Source: Bacillota bacterium
GTDB lineage: Bacteria > Bacillota > JADQBR01
Reading direction: 5' to 3'
NCBI GenBank assembly: GCA_016278515.1
Contig: JADQBR010000060.1
Coordinates: 1-64,000 of the forward strand
Length of the DNA: 64,000 nucleotides
In this document: in pieces, positions 27,480 to 35,625 of the stretch
Layout of the letters: each line of letters starts with the position of its first letter
Numbering within the stretch: the stretch's first letter is position 1
Position numbers and translations under genes: made by a program
The notes under the pieces: model-generated
What the model saw: only the letters and a program-made list of their open reading frames with translations
What the model was told of the DNA's origin: nothing
The model's database searches: none

Positions 27480-27531
27480 AAAAAGTATGCACACCCTTGC
27501 ACCGATTTGCACCCCCGGGTGCATACTTTTT
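27480..27531. repeat. Inverted repeat, possible insertion-sequence end
   Basis: AAAAAGTATGCAC (27480-27492) and GTGCATACTTTTT (27519-27531) are perfect 13-bp inverted copies. Inside is a second near-palindrome around TGCACCCCCGGGTGCA. The TGCATACTTTTT motif is reminiscent of IS21-family ends, but no istA/istB remains. The insertion-sequence idea is inference. Confidence 0.5.
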
Positions 27532-27650
27532 AACAGAAGAGTGTGCAAAATAAAAAATCGTCCGTTTTCGAACGACCATTTTACCCTCAAAAGCACAAAA
27601 ACCCTTTGGTATCAAAGGATTTTCATTGTATCAAAACTGTTTTTTAGATT

Positions 27651-27678
27651 TGGTGGAGGCGAGGGACTTCGAACCCCT
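27651..27678 (-). pseudogene. tRNA 3'-end fragment
   Basis: On the minus strand the 28 bases contain a T-arm (AGGGG-TTCGAAG-TCCCT), an acceptor 3' strand CGCCTCC, discriminator A and CCA. No matching D-arm, anticodon arm or 5' strand GGAGGCG precedes it. It is the 3' end of a tRNA without the rest. Such fragments are typical att-site footprints of tyrosine recombinases. Confidence 0.75.
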
Positions 27679-27908
27679 AGTGAACTCCAAGTGATAAGCA
27701 TACAAGCTTCAATACGCTTAGTCTCAGATTTAGATTCACGTAAATGGGCCGTTTTCCTTAAATCTAGATTAGAATTACGCAAAACCCTCATTCTTTTTGC
27801 GCAAATGTATATTTCTGCGAAAAAGTGCGATCCCCCAAAACATTAGTCTGAGGGAACATAGAACACCTATGAAATTAAGCCAAAATGCTTAAACTCCTTG
27901 CTACCAAC

Positions 27909-27965
27909 CTATTTCCGCTCTATCAACGTAACTGTCTCAACGTGTGTTGTTCGTGAAAAAATATC
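27909..27965 (-). pseudogene. Probable 3' tail of an rlmD-like 23S rRNA methyltransferase gene
   Basis: In a frame different from the integrase, 18 codons read DIFSRTTHVETVTLIERK and stop at 27909. This resembles the C-terminal end of RlmD/TrmA-family uracil methyltransferases (the DxFPxTxHVExVxLL pattern). No upstream part of such a gene is present. It looks like a fragment fused to the truncated recombinase gene. The match is from memory of the family and short, so moderate confidence. Confidence 0.5.
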
Positions 27966-28549
27966 CTTAGCAAAATCCTACTTTCATTAAAACTAATATT
28001 GTTAATTAGAAGGTTGAGGCATTCTGAAATCCTCATACCTGTATCGGCAAGGACCAACATAACACAATAATCCCTATAACCTGCAAAAGTAGATTTATCT
28101 GGTTGATTTATTAGCAGCTTTAACTGCTCATTAGTAAAAGGTTTAATGGGTTTTTTATCTGTCTTTACTTTTTTAATTTTACTCATAGGGCTTTCTTCAA
28201 TAATCCCTTGATTGACTACATAATTAAAAAACGGTTTAAGGTTAGCAATATGTGTATTAATCGTGACCTGGCTGACTTTTCTTGCAATCCGTAAATAAAA
28301 TAAGTAGCTCTTTATATCTTCTTCCATTATTTCATCCACCAGTAAACTATGGCCGTTTGACTCCAAAAACGTTTTTAAAAGAGTAAGATATAGAGCATAT
28401 CCATCAACAGTTATTGGCTTTAAATTTCTTTCCACACAATTAACAATAAAGTTATCTATCTGTGTCTGTATTGAGTTCGGGTTAGTTATCTTGCGGGTCT
28501 TTCGCTTTGCACCTGCAATAATTTCCCGTTTTCTTACCATTTTAACCAC
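27923..28549 (-). pseudogene. Truncated tyrosine recombinase (integrase)
   Basis: The 208-residue frame has the N-terminal SAM-like core-binding domain (about 25-115, TVDGYALYLTLLKTFL) and the start of the catalytic domain, with the first catalytic arginine at about 173 in LADTGMRISECLNL. The family-like sequence ends at about residue 195 (ESRILLR). The remaining residues are unrelated and the HxxR and tyrosine motifs are missing, so roughly 100 residues are gone. The protein cannot be an active recombinase. It lies just inside the direct repeat next to tRNA-Leu, with its gene starting toward the tRNA, the usual position for an island integrase. Confidence 0.85.
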
Positions 28550-28577
28550 TCCAATCCACGTAAGATTTCCAATCTTA

Positions 28578-28697
28578 TTGCATAAAAAAAAGGCCGCAAA
28601 GCCTTATGGCTGCGTACCAAAATTAAGTGAAACTGCCCAAATCTTATTTACCTCTATACAAAAAAGAGTCTTATTGGCACTAACCAATAAAACTCTT
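28578..28697 (-). repeat. Long direct repeat, copy B, downstream of tRNA-Leu
   Basis: This is the second copy of the segment at 18079-18202, in the same orientation. It begins directly after the tRNA-Leu 3' end on the minus strand and contains that gene's terminator plus a second hairpin with a T-run (near 28584-28619). Together the copies bracket the CRISPR-Cas locus and the scar zone. Confidence 0.75.
28660..28696 (-). terminator. Terminator of tRNA-Leu
   Basis: On the minus strand AGAGTTTTATTGG and CCAATAAGACTCT pair (one G-T) around a 6-base loop and run into TTTTTT. It is 14 bases past the tRNA 3' end. Confidence 0.85.
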
Positions 28698-28709
28698 CTA
28701 ACCCTTATT

Positions 28710-28796
<87 letters not shown>

Positions 28797-28818
28797 ACGT
28801 ATTTTGTTGACGAACTAT

Positions 28819-28847
28819 ATCTTATCAAAAATCAAGGCTAAAATCAA
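28819..28847 (-). promoter_or_regulatory. Promoter for tRNA-Leu
   Basis: TTGATT (28847-28842), a 17-base spacer and TAAGAT (28824-28819) read on the minus strand 22 bases before the tRNA. Confidence 0.55.
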
Positions 28848-28886
28848 GAACCATATTTTCCTTGTCATAGTTTAGCCAGTAATCTC

Positions 28887-29519
28887 CTATTTTTTTTGCT
28901 CTTTACCTGGCTGGATTTTTGTATCCACATCACGGTGGCCATCAGGTAAACCAGGCTCTGTTATAAGTTGATAAAGTTCCTTTGACTGTTTAGTTGTGAC
29001 AAAAGTGTTTGCCATCTCTTCAAATTCGTAATCGTAGTGGTAATACATGTCCCTTTGAGAGGTAAAGACTAAATAATAACGTATTCCGGTTTCACAATTT
29101 ATTACAAAAACCTTAGTCGCTAACTCCTGCTGTTTCGGTCCGATACTTTCAAAGATAATCCGATCCATATTGACATTGACGTTACTTCTTTCGCTGACCA
29201 CAATTTCAATGTCTTTAAAGCTTTCGTCTTGTTGAAAAGCCTTAACTAATTCTTCTGCTAAGTCATCGGCTGTTAAATAACCTAACCCACCTATTTCCAC
29301 CAGGAAGTTTGCTGCAATTCCATTGTCTTTATCTACAAAGTCCACGCCTAAATCTGTTTCTTTTATTTTTTCCCAACTTTTAGGCAACTGTATGGAAAAT
29401 CCTGCTTGTGGGTGGTTATAAAGATCCTTTTCGGGAAACAAATTATTACTGTCTTTCGTACTGCATCCGAAAGTAATTAAAAAAGCAATTAATAATATTG
29501 TCAGACTTATTTTACGCAA
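28887..29519 (-). CDS. Hypothetical lipoprotein with a PsbP/DUF1795-like domain
   Basis: The 210-residue product has a type II signal peptide ending in ITFGC, with the lipidated cysteine at residue 19, so it should sit on the outer face of the membrane. The mature part includes HPQAGFSIQLPKSWEKIKE, which resembles the opening of PsbP-like or DUF1795 domains found in many Gram-positive lipoproteins. The C-terminal tail is charged (KIQPGKEQKK). TTG is the likely start, with AAAGGGG upstream. It lies 88 bases from another lipoprotein gene in the same direction. No function is assigned. Confidence 0.8.
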   Translation of the reverse strand: MRKISLTILLIAFLITFGCSTKDSNNLFPEKDLYNHPQAGFSIQLPKSWEKIKETDLGVDFVDKDNGIAANFLVEIGGLGYLTADDLAEELVKAFQQDESFKDIEIVVSERSNVNVNMDRIIFESIGPKQQELATKVFVINCETGIRYYLVFTSQRDMYYHYDYEFEEMANTFVTTKQSKELYQLITEPGLPDGHRDVDTKIQPGKEQKK

Positions 29520-29607
29520 AGTAAAAACCCCTTTGAGAGGAAAAACAACTACCTAAGTGCTACCTTACATAGCGATAAGTATCAAACTAATCGGCGTCCC
29601 TAGTCTT

Positions 29608-30114
29608 CTAATCCGTCTTGTCCTCTGCATTATTTCCTACACTAAGGTAGCTAACCTGTGAAATTTTCCAATGATTATCTACCTTTTTTAAAATGACTTC
29701 ATACCTAGATTCATGATTTAGCGGTCCCAACTTCGTTTCTGGTATATCCGTCGTATAATAGACACCCGTAGATAGTGCGTGTACCAATAATTTTGCTTCA
29801 TTGTCTTTTTCTTCAATGATTTGAATATCTTTATATTCGGTATTATAATGAACAAGTTTTACTTTGTTTTTACGCATTTCTTCCAAATATTTCAAAGCTT
29901 TTTCAAGCTGAGACTCGGTATACACCTCACGGGCAAGGTTCTCGCTTTCTTCCTTATCGCTTACTATGTTTTGTGCATCAAAATCTTTTGCATCCAACTC
30001 CTTAAAAATCTTTACAATTTCAGGGTCCTCATTTTCCTTTACCTCTCCGTTGCAGCCAAAAACCGCAAACATTACAATGATTATTGCCAAAGTATAAAGT
30101 AAAACTCTCTTCAC
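29608..30114 (-). CDS. Hypothetical lipoprotein, 168 residues
   Basis: A type II signal peptide ends in the lipobox FAVFGC at about residue 21. The mature protein is mostly helical at first (KIFKELDAKDFDAQNIV), then beta-rich, ending HWKISQVSYLSVG, the kind of closing strand seen in SnoaL/NTF2-like or IMS-like folds. I cannot name the family. GTG is the start, with GGGGGTG nine bases upstream. It precedes the lipoprotein gene at 28887 and probably shares its transcript. Confidence 0.75.
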   Translation of the reverse strand: MKRVLLYTLAIIIVMFAVFGCNGEVKENEDPEIVKIFKELDAKDFDAQNIVSDKEESENLAREVYTESQLEKALKYLEEMRKNKVKLVHYNTEYKDIQIIEEKDNEAKLLVHALSTGVYYTTDIPETKLGPLNHESRYEVILKKVDNHWKISQVSYLSVGNNAEDKTD

Positions 30115-30212
30115 TTTTTTAGCACCCCCAACTGTTCAACAGATTTACATAAGGACTTAATTCTCCCCATTGTAAAACTTTTCCTGCTAAACAATTGTTA
30201 ATAATTGTAATT

Positions 30213-32201
30213 TTAATAATCCTCGTCCTCCTCTTGCCAGCGCAGCACTACATCGTCCTCGTCTTTAAGGACTGTGGTAAATTGGGCCTTCTGGCCATTC
30301 ACCAGCATTAGCAACTTGCTGGATGAAGTCGGGGGACTTGGGTTAAAATCAATATAATTAAACATGTCAGTAAGAATGGCATGTGGCTTTCGAATCTCCA
30401 TGGGTTGTTGGTTTACCGTTAGGTGCGTACTGACATCGGACGTGGCATTTTGTGCCGGGGGAACAGTAGAGGAATTTCTTAGTTCTAGATCATCTCCTGA
30501 CTTAATTGGTGAACCAATTGTTCCCACTGTACCGTTAACATATATGTCTTTTCCAGCGCTATCGACATCTAGCCAGTGAAATGTTTCTCCAGCATTACTA
30601 GGCATTTTTGCCTTAATCTCAGACATGTCAGGAATTTTTACATCCCCCTGAACAGCTAACCCGTTTAGTAAAACCTTGGGTTTAATAGTCCTTTTTTCGC
30701 CGTTAACAATTAGGTGCAGCGATGGACAAGTTTCATTAATTAACACATCCATAGTAGTTTCCGCATCCTTACCCTTTTCTCCTGGCACAATTTTAACCTG
30801 ATAACCGTCTTGTACTGAAGTCTCAAGGGTAGCAACCTCTCCGTTTACTAATAATTTGGCAGCTGTCCCCAATGACCCCTTGATAAAATGTATTTTGCCG
30901 TTTACAGTCACCGATAATCCTAAGCCGGGCTTCCCGTATAACAACCTGATATTAATTCCGGCTGCCAGCAGGGCATCCGCTACAGTACCGTGTCCATTGG
31001 CGCTGATTAAACGCACTGGTCTGTTGTTAACCTTTATACTGGAAAACTCCAATGCTCTATTATGTTTCCAGGAAACTGCGATGCCTATTGGCGTTACAGC
31101 TTGTGGTCCAAAAAGAATATCCTCTTCTCCCTTAATAGTTAAAGCTTCACGCCCCCGGACTGCCACTCGCTGTTGAGGCAAGGACAGTTTGGCCGCCAAT
31201 GCTTTGGTTAAAAGGGGTGTCTGGCTTCCCCCACCAATAGCAATAACTGCTTGAGGGGCTTTTCCATTTAGTTGAAAAATGCTGTCCGCAATTTTATTAG
31301 CTAATTCCGTAACCGCCGGCTGCACTGCTTCAATTATCTCATCCACCTTAACCTCATGCTCCATACCTACCACATCCATAAACCGCACGGTTTTTTCCTC
31401 GCCGCTAAGCTGTCTCTTAACTTTTTCCCCTTCATCAAAATCAAGTAGATAGATGTCACACAGCACCTCTGTTATCTTATCGCCTGCACTGGGAACCATG
31501 GCATAGCCAGCAACAGTATCCTCTTTGGTTATAGCTATATCTGAGGTACCGGCTCCGATATCCACCAGAGCTAAGTTCAGACGACGCAGGTTAGCAGGAA
31601 CAATAACGTTAATTGCTGCAATAGGCTCCAATGTTAAACTGGACAGTTCCAAGCCAGCTCTTTTCAGGGCGGTAACCAAAGAATCAACTACCACTCTCGG
31701 TAAAAACGTAGCAATGATATCCACTCCGATACTATTACCATATTGTCCGGTCAAATTGCTAATCGGTTGGTTATCCAAGGTGTGCCTGACAACGCTGTAG
31801 CCAACGCAATGGTAATCTGATATGCGTTGTTCGGTTTCAACCAAGTTACTTTGGGCTGCTTGTACTGCTTCAATTTCTGCCGCCAATATCATTTGCTCAT
31901 CAATTTCTTCCAAAGGGTTATGCTCTTTGTTTGTACTGCCTTTGGCAGTCTTCAGCGCACGACCGGCAGCTGCTACGGCAACTGATTTTAATTGCAACCC
32001 GGTCTTTCTCTCTAGTGCCTCTTTCACCTTGATTACTAAGTCTGCTACTTGCGGCACGTCGTGAATCTGACCGTCTAGCATACTTCTATTGGGGTGTTCA
32101 GCAACTTCAGCCGCTATTACTTGCGGCTGCTCTGTCAAATCAAGGACCAAGCCCACCACGGTACGCGTTCCTATATCTAATGCAAACACCTTTTCTCTCA
32201 T
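30213..32201 (-). CDS. FtsA/PilM-like actin-fold ATPase with extended C-terminus
   Basis: This 662-residue protein has an actin-like ATPase fold: phosphate-1 motif FALDIGTRTVVGLVLD at the N-terminus, phosphate-2 motif LALVDIGAGTSDIAIT near 210, and adenosine motif AVIAIGGGSQTPLL near 320. An SHS2-type insertion (about 85-165) supports kinship with FtsA. After about residue 370 a long extra region contains repeated VNG-centred beta segments (VNGKIHFIKG, VNGEVATLE, VNGEKRTI, VNGTVGTIG). FtsA is 400-450 residues, so the tail adds some 250. Known FtsA tethers FtsZ to the membrane, but no C-terminal amphipathic helix is obvious here. The role in division is therefore uncertain. Confidence 0.8.
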   Translation of the reverse strand: MREKVFALDIGTRTVVGLVLDLTEQPQVIAAEVAEHPNRSMLDGQIHDVPQVADLVIKVKEALERKTGLQLKSVAVAAAGRALKTAKGSTNKEHNPLEEIDEQMILAAEIEAVQAAQSNLVETEQRISDYHCVGYSVVRHTLDNQPISNLTGQYGNSIGVDIIATFLPRVVVDSLVTALKRAGLELSSLTLEPIAAINVIVPANLRRLNLALVDIGAGTSDIAITKEDTVAGYAMVPSAGDKITEVLCDIYLLDFDEGEKVKRQLSGEEKTVRFMDVVGMEHEVKVDEIIEAVQPAVTELANKIADSIFQLNGKAPQAVIAIGGGSQTPLLTKALAAKLSLPQQRVAVRGREALTIKGEEDILFGPQAVTPIGIAVSWKHNRALEFSSIKVNNRPVRLISANGHGTVADALLAAGINIRLLYGKPGLGLSVTVNGKIHFIKGSLGTAAKLLVNGEVATLETSVQDGYQVKIVPGEKGKDAETTMDVLINETCPSLHLIVNGEKRTIKPKVLLNGLAVQGDVKIPDMSEIKAKMPSNAGETFHWLDVDSAGKDIYVNGTVGTIGSPIKSGDDLELRNSSTVPPAQNATSDVSTHLTVNQQPMEIRKPHAILTDMFNYIDFNPSPPTSSSKLLMLVNGQKAQFTTVLKDEDDVVLRWQEEDEDY

Positions 32202-32277
32202 TGTCCAACTCTCCTCTTATAGCACCTTTGTCGTCAATATTCGACCTCCGCCAGCATATTCCTGCTGTTTTTTGTCA

Positions 32278-32306
32278 TTGACCCCATACTGTGTGTCTGA
32301 TATAAT
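32278..32306 (+). promoter_or_regulatory. Sigma-A promoter for azlCD
   Basis: TTGACC (32278-32283), a 17-base spacer and a perfect TATAAT (32301-32306) lie about 35 bases before the azlC start. Confidence 0.8.
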
Positions 32307-32343
32307 TTTTGTGATATTGCTTCTCAGTTGGAAGGAGAACATG

Positions 32344-33057
32344 ATGGCCCAAATTGAAAAATGTGAAGTAAAACAGCATAATTATGTTTCAGAAGGAATG
32401 TTTGCGGCTCTCCCTATAGTATTGGGGTACCTTCCTGTAGGGTTCGCATATGGTGTGCTTGCCCGGGAAGCGGGGCTTTCTATATTTGAAACAGTGATGA
32501 TGTCGCTTTTAGTCTACGCAGGCTCCGGTCAATTCATTGCGGTTGGTATGATAACCGCTTCCTCTTCGGCTCCAGCCATAATTTTTACTGTATTTCTAGT
32601 AAACTTACGCCACCTTCTCATGAGTGCATCATTCATTCCTCATTTGAAAGGTTTTTCTACCAAAGTTTTAGCATTGTTGTCTTATGAAATTACAGATGAA
32701 ACTTATGCCGTTGCCATCTCCCACTTTCAAAGAAATAAAGCTAATTTAAAATATCATGCCGCATTGAATATGACAGCCCATATTTCCTGGGCAATAGCAG
32801 GTTTTTTCGGTGGACTGTTTGGCAATCTCATAACTAATCCGGAAGGCCTCGGTATTAACTTTGCTCTGCCGGCAATGTTTATTGCTTTACTGGTAATGCA
32901 GGTAAAAAGCAAGCTTACTATTGTTGTGGCAATTTCTGCAGGCATACTATCCGTATTAATGAAGTTTTATGCAGTAGGTAACTGGAACATTATTTTAGCA
33001 ACAGTAATAGCTGCCACGTTAGGAGTGGGTATTAAATGGATTACATCTGGCAAATAA
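32344..33057 (+). CDS. azlC: AzlC family branched-chain amino acid exporter, large subunit
   Basis: The product of about 237 residues is the large subunit of an AzlCD-type exporter, which removes branched-chain amino acids or analogues. It has the AzlC signature LPVGFAYGVLAREAGLS, then SLLVYAGSGQFIAVGM, and several hydrophobic helices. Two ATGs stand at 32341 and 32344; the second gives six bases to AAGGAG and is preferred. A longer open frame upstream crosses the promoter and is not coding. The 3' end overlaps azlD by 22 bases. Confidence 0.92.
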   Translation: MAQIEKCEVKQHNYVSEGMFAALPIVLGYLPVGFAYGVLAREAGLSIFETVMMSLLVYAGSGQFIAVGMITASSSAPAIIFTVFLVNLRHLLMSASFIPHLKGFSTKVLALLSYEITDETYAVAISHFQRNKANLKYHAALNMTAHISWAIAGFFGGLFGNLITNPEGLGINFALPAMFIALLVMQVKSKLTIVVAISAGILSVLMKFYAVGNWNIILATVIAATLGVGIKWITSGK

Positions 33058-33356
33058 TTTTAGGAGCTGCTGTGGTTACTTATATACCGCGGATGATACC
33101 CCTGGTTTTGGGCAGTAAAAAAGAACTGCCGGATATTGTTCTGCAGTGGTTAACCTTTGTACCGCCTGCTGTACTGGCAGCTTTATTGGCTCCTAGTCTT
33201 TTGCTAAACGGCAATAGCATTGACGTTTCGCTGAGTAACACATATTTACTTGCAGCCGTCCCCACTTTTTTTGTAGCTATAATCTGGCGCAGCATGGTAT
33301 TCACCGTGATCGCAGGGATGGCATCAATAGTACTGCTGGGTTTATTATTATATTAA
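33036..33356 (+). CDS. azlD: AzlD family branched-chain amino acid exporter, small subunit
   Basis: The 106-residue small membrane partner has about four helices and the AzlD pattern VTYIPRMIPLVL near the N-terminus. AGGAG lies upstream, within the end of azlC, so the two are co-translated. A strong terminator follows 40 bases later. Confidence 0.93.
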   Translation: MDYIWQIILGAAVVTYIPRMIPLVLGSKKELPDIVLQWLTFVPPAVLAALLAPSLLLNGNSIDVSLSNTYLLAAVPTFFVAIIWRSMVFTVIAGMASIVLLGLLLY

Positions 33357-33395
33357 GGAAACCTGGCGCTAGGTGACCCCTAATGGAAAAATATC

Positions 33396-33434
33396 AGAAA
33401 CCCGATGCCTATTAAATAATGGCATCGGGTTTCT
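33396..33434 (+). terminator. Terminator of azlCD
   Basis: A perfect 14-bp stem (AGAAACCCGATGCC with GGCATCGGGTTTCT) around an 11-base loop, with T-rich sequence at its foot. Confidence 0.85.
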
Positions 33435-33760
33435 ATCTTCAAGGAGGTCTTTGAAGAAGTGAGTGTGTATCTATTGTTACCCTTCCTTTCAAGTATTAAA
33501 CTACTTCATTAAATATTTTTTTACATAATACGATTCCATAATAACATCTCAGCAAAGGCTCCCCCCATCCTTTAGATCTATTTGAATAACTAGGTGGCAG
33601 CAGATATTGCATGTTCCTTTAAAGTTAGACTCTAAGACAAGGTAATATTATCTACTATTGTAAATATGCACCAAGGAAATAACCCCAATTGCTCCAGTCC
33701 TTAGGATATGAGGATTCTCTTGAGACGAAAATTGCCGATTTAATGAAAAAATATATTATT
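33435..33760. other. Intergenic upstream of the first multiheme cytochrome
   Basis: About 325 AT-rich bases with no credible coding frame. The promoter of the cytochrome gene should lie here or just after, but no box pair is close enough to consensus to be assigned. Confidence 0.4.
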
Positions 33761-33860
33761 AAAAATCAATTTTAGGGAGGAATAATTTACATCTTGTCTA
33801 ATATTGTACTTGTGAACACTTTCTTGTTATTATTTACTATTTGAGGGAAAGGAGGTGACT
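33761..33860 (+). promoter_or_regulatory. Conserved cytochrome leader, copy 1
   Basis: This region aligns with 35626-35729 ahead of the second cytochrome. Shared, in order, are TTAAAAATMA, a GGAGG (33776-33780), TCTAAT, the invariant TGTGAACACTTTCTT (33811-33825), and GAAAGG-GGTG just before the gene. Thirteen bases after GGAGG a 16-codon frame starts (TTG 33794, MSNIVLVNTFLLLFTI). The invariant CACTTTC can also pair with GAAAGGAGGTG, the downstream ribosome binding site. It may be a leader peptide, a translational switch, or both. Confidence 0.5.
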
Positions 33861-33916
33861 ATATGCCAAATACAAGAAAGATGCCAGCAACAAAATTCCC
33901 TGGGGAGGGCTTATTC

Positions 33917-35326
33917 ATGAAAAGAAAACTTTTAGTTCTTACGTTAACCATGTTATTCGTAGTCATATTTGCCGGAAGTGCAATGGCGTTTCCTAGTATG
34001 AGCACCGACGGTACTTGTGCGTCTTGTCATACTGACGGTCGTACCGGTGATGCGCCTGCAGAAGAGCCAGCTGAAAAACCAGCAGCACCGGCTCCAGCAA
34101 AAACATCTTCAGATGGTATCAACCAAACCGTTAAGTTTGCATACGGTGACAAAACTGTTGAGCTTGAAGCAGTTAACAAAAGCGGCCATTTAAATGTAAA
34201 AGCTGCTGACCTTAACAGTTTGTTAGGAACAAACGTAAGCGGTGATTTGGTACCGGTTCGTAGTAAAGCTACGGATTTAGGATTTAAGGTACATTTTGAA
34301 AATGGTACTGTCTACCTTTCTGGTGCAGCACCAGCTACAGCTAAACCGGCACCTGCTCCGGCAGCTTCCGGTATGAGCGCATTTGATGTGGTTGGAGAAA
34401 TTACTGAAGAATGGTTAGAGGCAGGTCACGCAAATGTGAGTAGGCCTTTATCCTATGCAGGAATCAGAGGTAGTCGATGTGCACCTTGTCACTCAGGTAA
34501 TAGTTTAGAGAGAATCGGTACTGCAGACCCATATACGGCTGAAGGAATTGAATCAGGTGAAGCGCATGGTACGTTTATAGTTAATGGTAATGAAGCTGAA
34601 CTACCTAGCCCAATCGGCTGCGCTACCTGTCACGCTAGTACAGGTGGAGAGATTCTTGAATCCGGCGTTGTACCAGCGGCAGAATTAGGGTTAGGGGCAT
34701 TTGGCGAAAAAGATTTTAATGTTGGAAATTCTAACGCTTTATGCTTCACTTGCCACAACGCTAGAAGAGATGTAGATCATATGTATGAGCTCTATACAGA
34801 GGGAATGGAAGAAAACGACACCGAATATCCACATCATGGTTGGAGTTCTCTAGCTACTGGTCAGGGTGGAATAGAGTATCCTGGTGTAAGCTACCCACAG
34901 TCTGGGACACACGCTGAGCTTGGATGTGTTGGATGTCATATGGACGAAACTGAAGACGGCTATGTATCCCATACCTTTGAACCAAACGTTGCTACTTGCC
35001 AGAGTTGCCATACTACCGCAGCTGACTTTGAAATTGGTACCTTAAAGGCCGAGCTTGAAGAAAAACTTGCAACACTTGAAGAGCTTGTACTGGCCAATAT
35101 CCCGGGTGCAGTTGAAATTGGTGCATCCCATGGATCAACGCCTGCATTTGATGCTGATGGCGAGGCAGTTTATTCCGCAGATATTCCTGCTGAGGCATTG
35201 ATAGGCGCTTATAACTGGGCGATTATTTCGCAGGAATTAGAAGACGGTGCAGGTGGTGCACATAATCCAAAATATGCTGAGGCTCTATTAGACGAATCTA
35301 TTAAGAAACTTGAAGCTTTAAAGTAA
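33917..35326 (+). CDS. Secreted hexaheme c-type cytochrome with copper-amine-oxidase-N-like domain
   Basis: An exported cytochrome of about 469 residues. After a signal peptide (KRKLLVLTLTM to AMA) comes FPSMSTDGTCASCHTDGRTG with the first heme motif, a Pro/Ala/Glu linker, then a domain of about 70 residues (GINQTVKFAYGDKTVEL onward) like the copper-amine-oxidase N-terminal-like module. Five more CXXCH motifs follow: CAPCH, CATCH, CFTCH, CVGCH and CQSCH, giving six hemes. The C-terminus carries DGAGGAHNPKYAEALLD, the helix pattern of the c554/NrfA-type cytochromes. Two starts are possible. ATG 33917 (GGGGAGGG upstream) gives a normal signal peptide; ATG 33863 has a perfect AAAGGAGGTGA and adds 18 residues. 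It probably takes part in extracellular electron transfer. Confidence 0.88.
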   Translation: MKRKLLVLTLTMLFVVIFAGSAMAFPSMSTDGTCASCHTDGRTGDAPAEEPAEKPAAPAPAKTSSDGINQTVKFAYGDKTVELEAVNKSGHLNVKAADLNSLLGTNVSGDLVPVRSKATDLGFKVHFENGTVYLSGAAPATAKPAPAPAASGMSAFDVVGEITEEWLEAGHANVSRPLSYAGIRGSRCAPCHSGNSLERIGTADPYTAEGIESGEAHGTFIVNGNEAELPSPIGCATCHASTGGEILESGVVPAAELGLGAFGEKDFNVGNSNALCFTCHNARRDVDHMYELYTEGMEENDTEYPHHGWSSLATGQGGIEYPGVSYPQSGTHAELGCVGCHMDETEDGYVSHTFEPNVATCQSCHTTAADFEIGTLKAELEEKLATLEELVLANIPGAVEIGASHGSTPAFDADGEAVYSADIPAEALIGAYNWAIISQELEDGAGGAHNPKYAEALLDESIKKLEALK

Positions 35327-35403
35327 AATTATATGTAAATGCTAACACAAGCAAAAGCGATTTGTTAACATGTAAAATTTGCTCTAAGTTTACTTAAGAG
35401 CAC

Positions 35404-35444
35404 AAAGCCCGTGTAAGGCAATAGCCTGTACACGGGCTTTTTTT
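35404..35444 (+). terminator. Terminator after the first cytochrome gene
   Basis: AAAGCCCGTGTA and TACACGGGCTTT pair perfectly (12 bp) around a 13-base loop and end in a run of seven Ts. Confidence 0.92.
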
Positions 35445-35625
35445 ATTGTTCCCGGCATGATCCCACTAATGTAAGATATTGCTTCTCAGCCTGATAAACA
35501 ACTTCCTCATCAATTGTCCATTATCTTTGACCAAATGTTTTTCTCCACAAGCAAATTTTTGTCAATCTTAAGAAAGAGTTCTTAGATAATGAATTTTAGT
35601 CTGCCTAGTTTAAAAAATATTACTT
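35445..35625. other. Intergenic, no feature identified
   Basis: AT-rich sequence between the terminator and the second cytochrome leader. A loose inverted repeat CTTAAGAA/TTCTTAG near 35568-35586 is the only structure noted. Confidence 0.3.
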
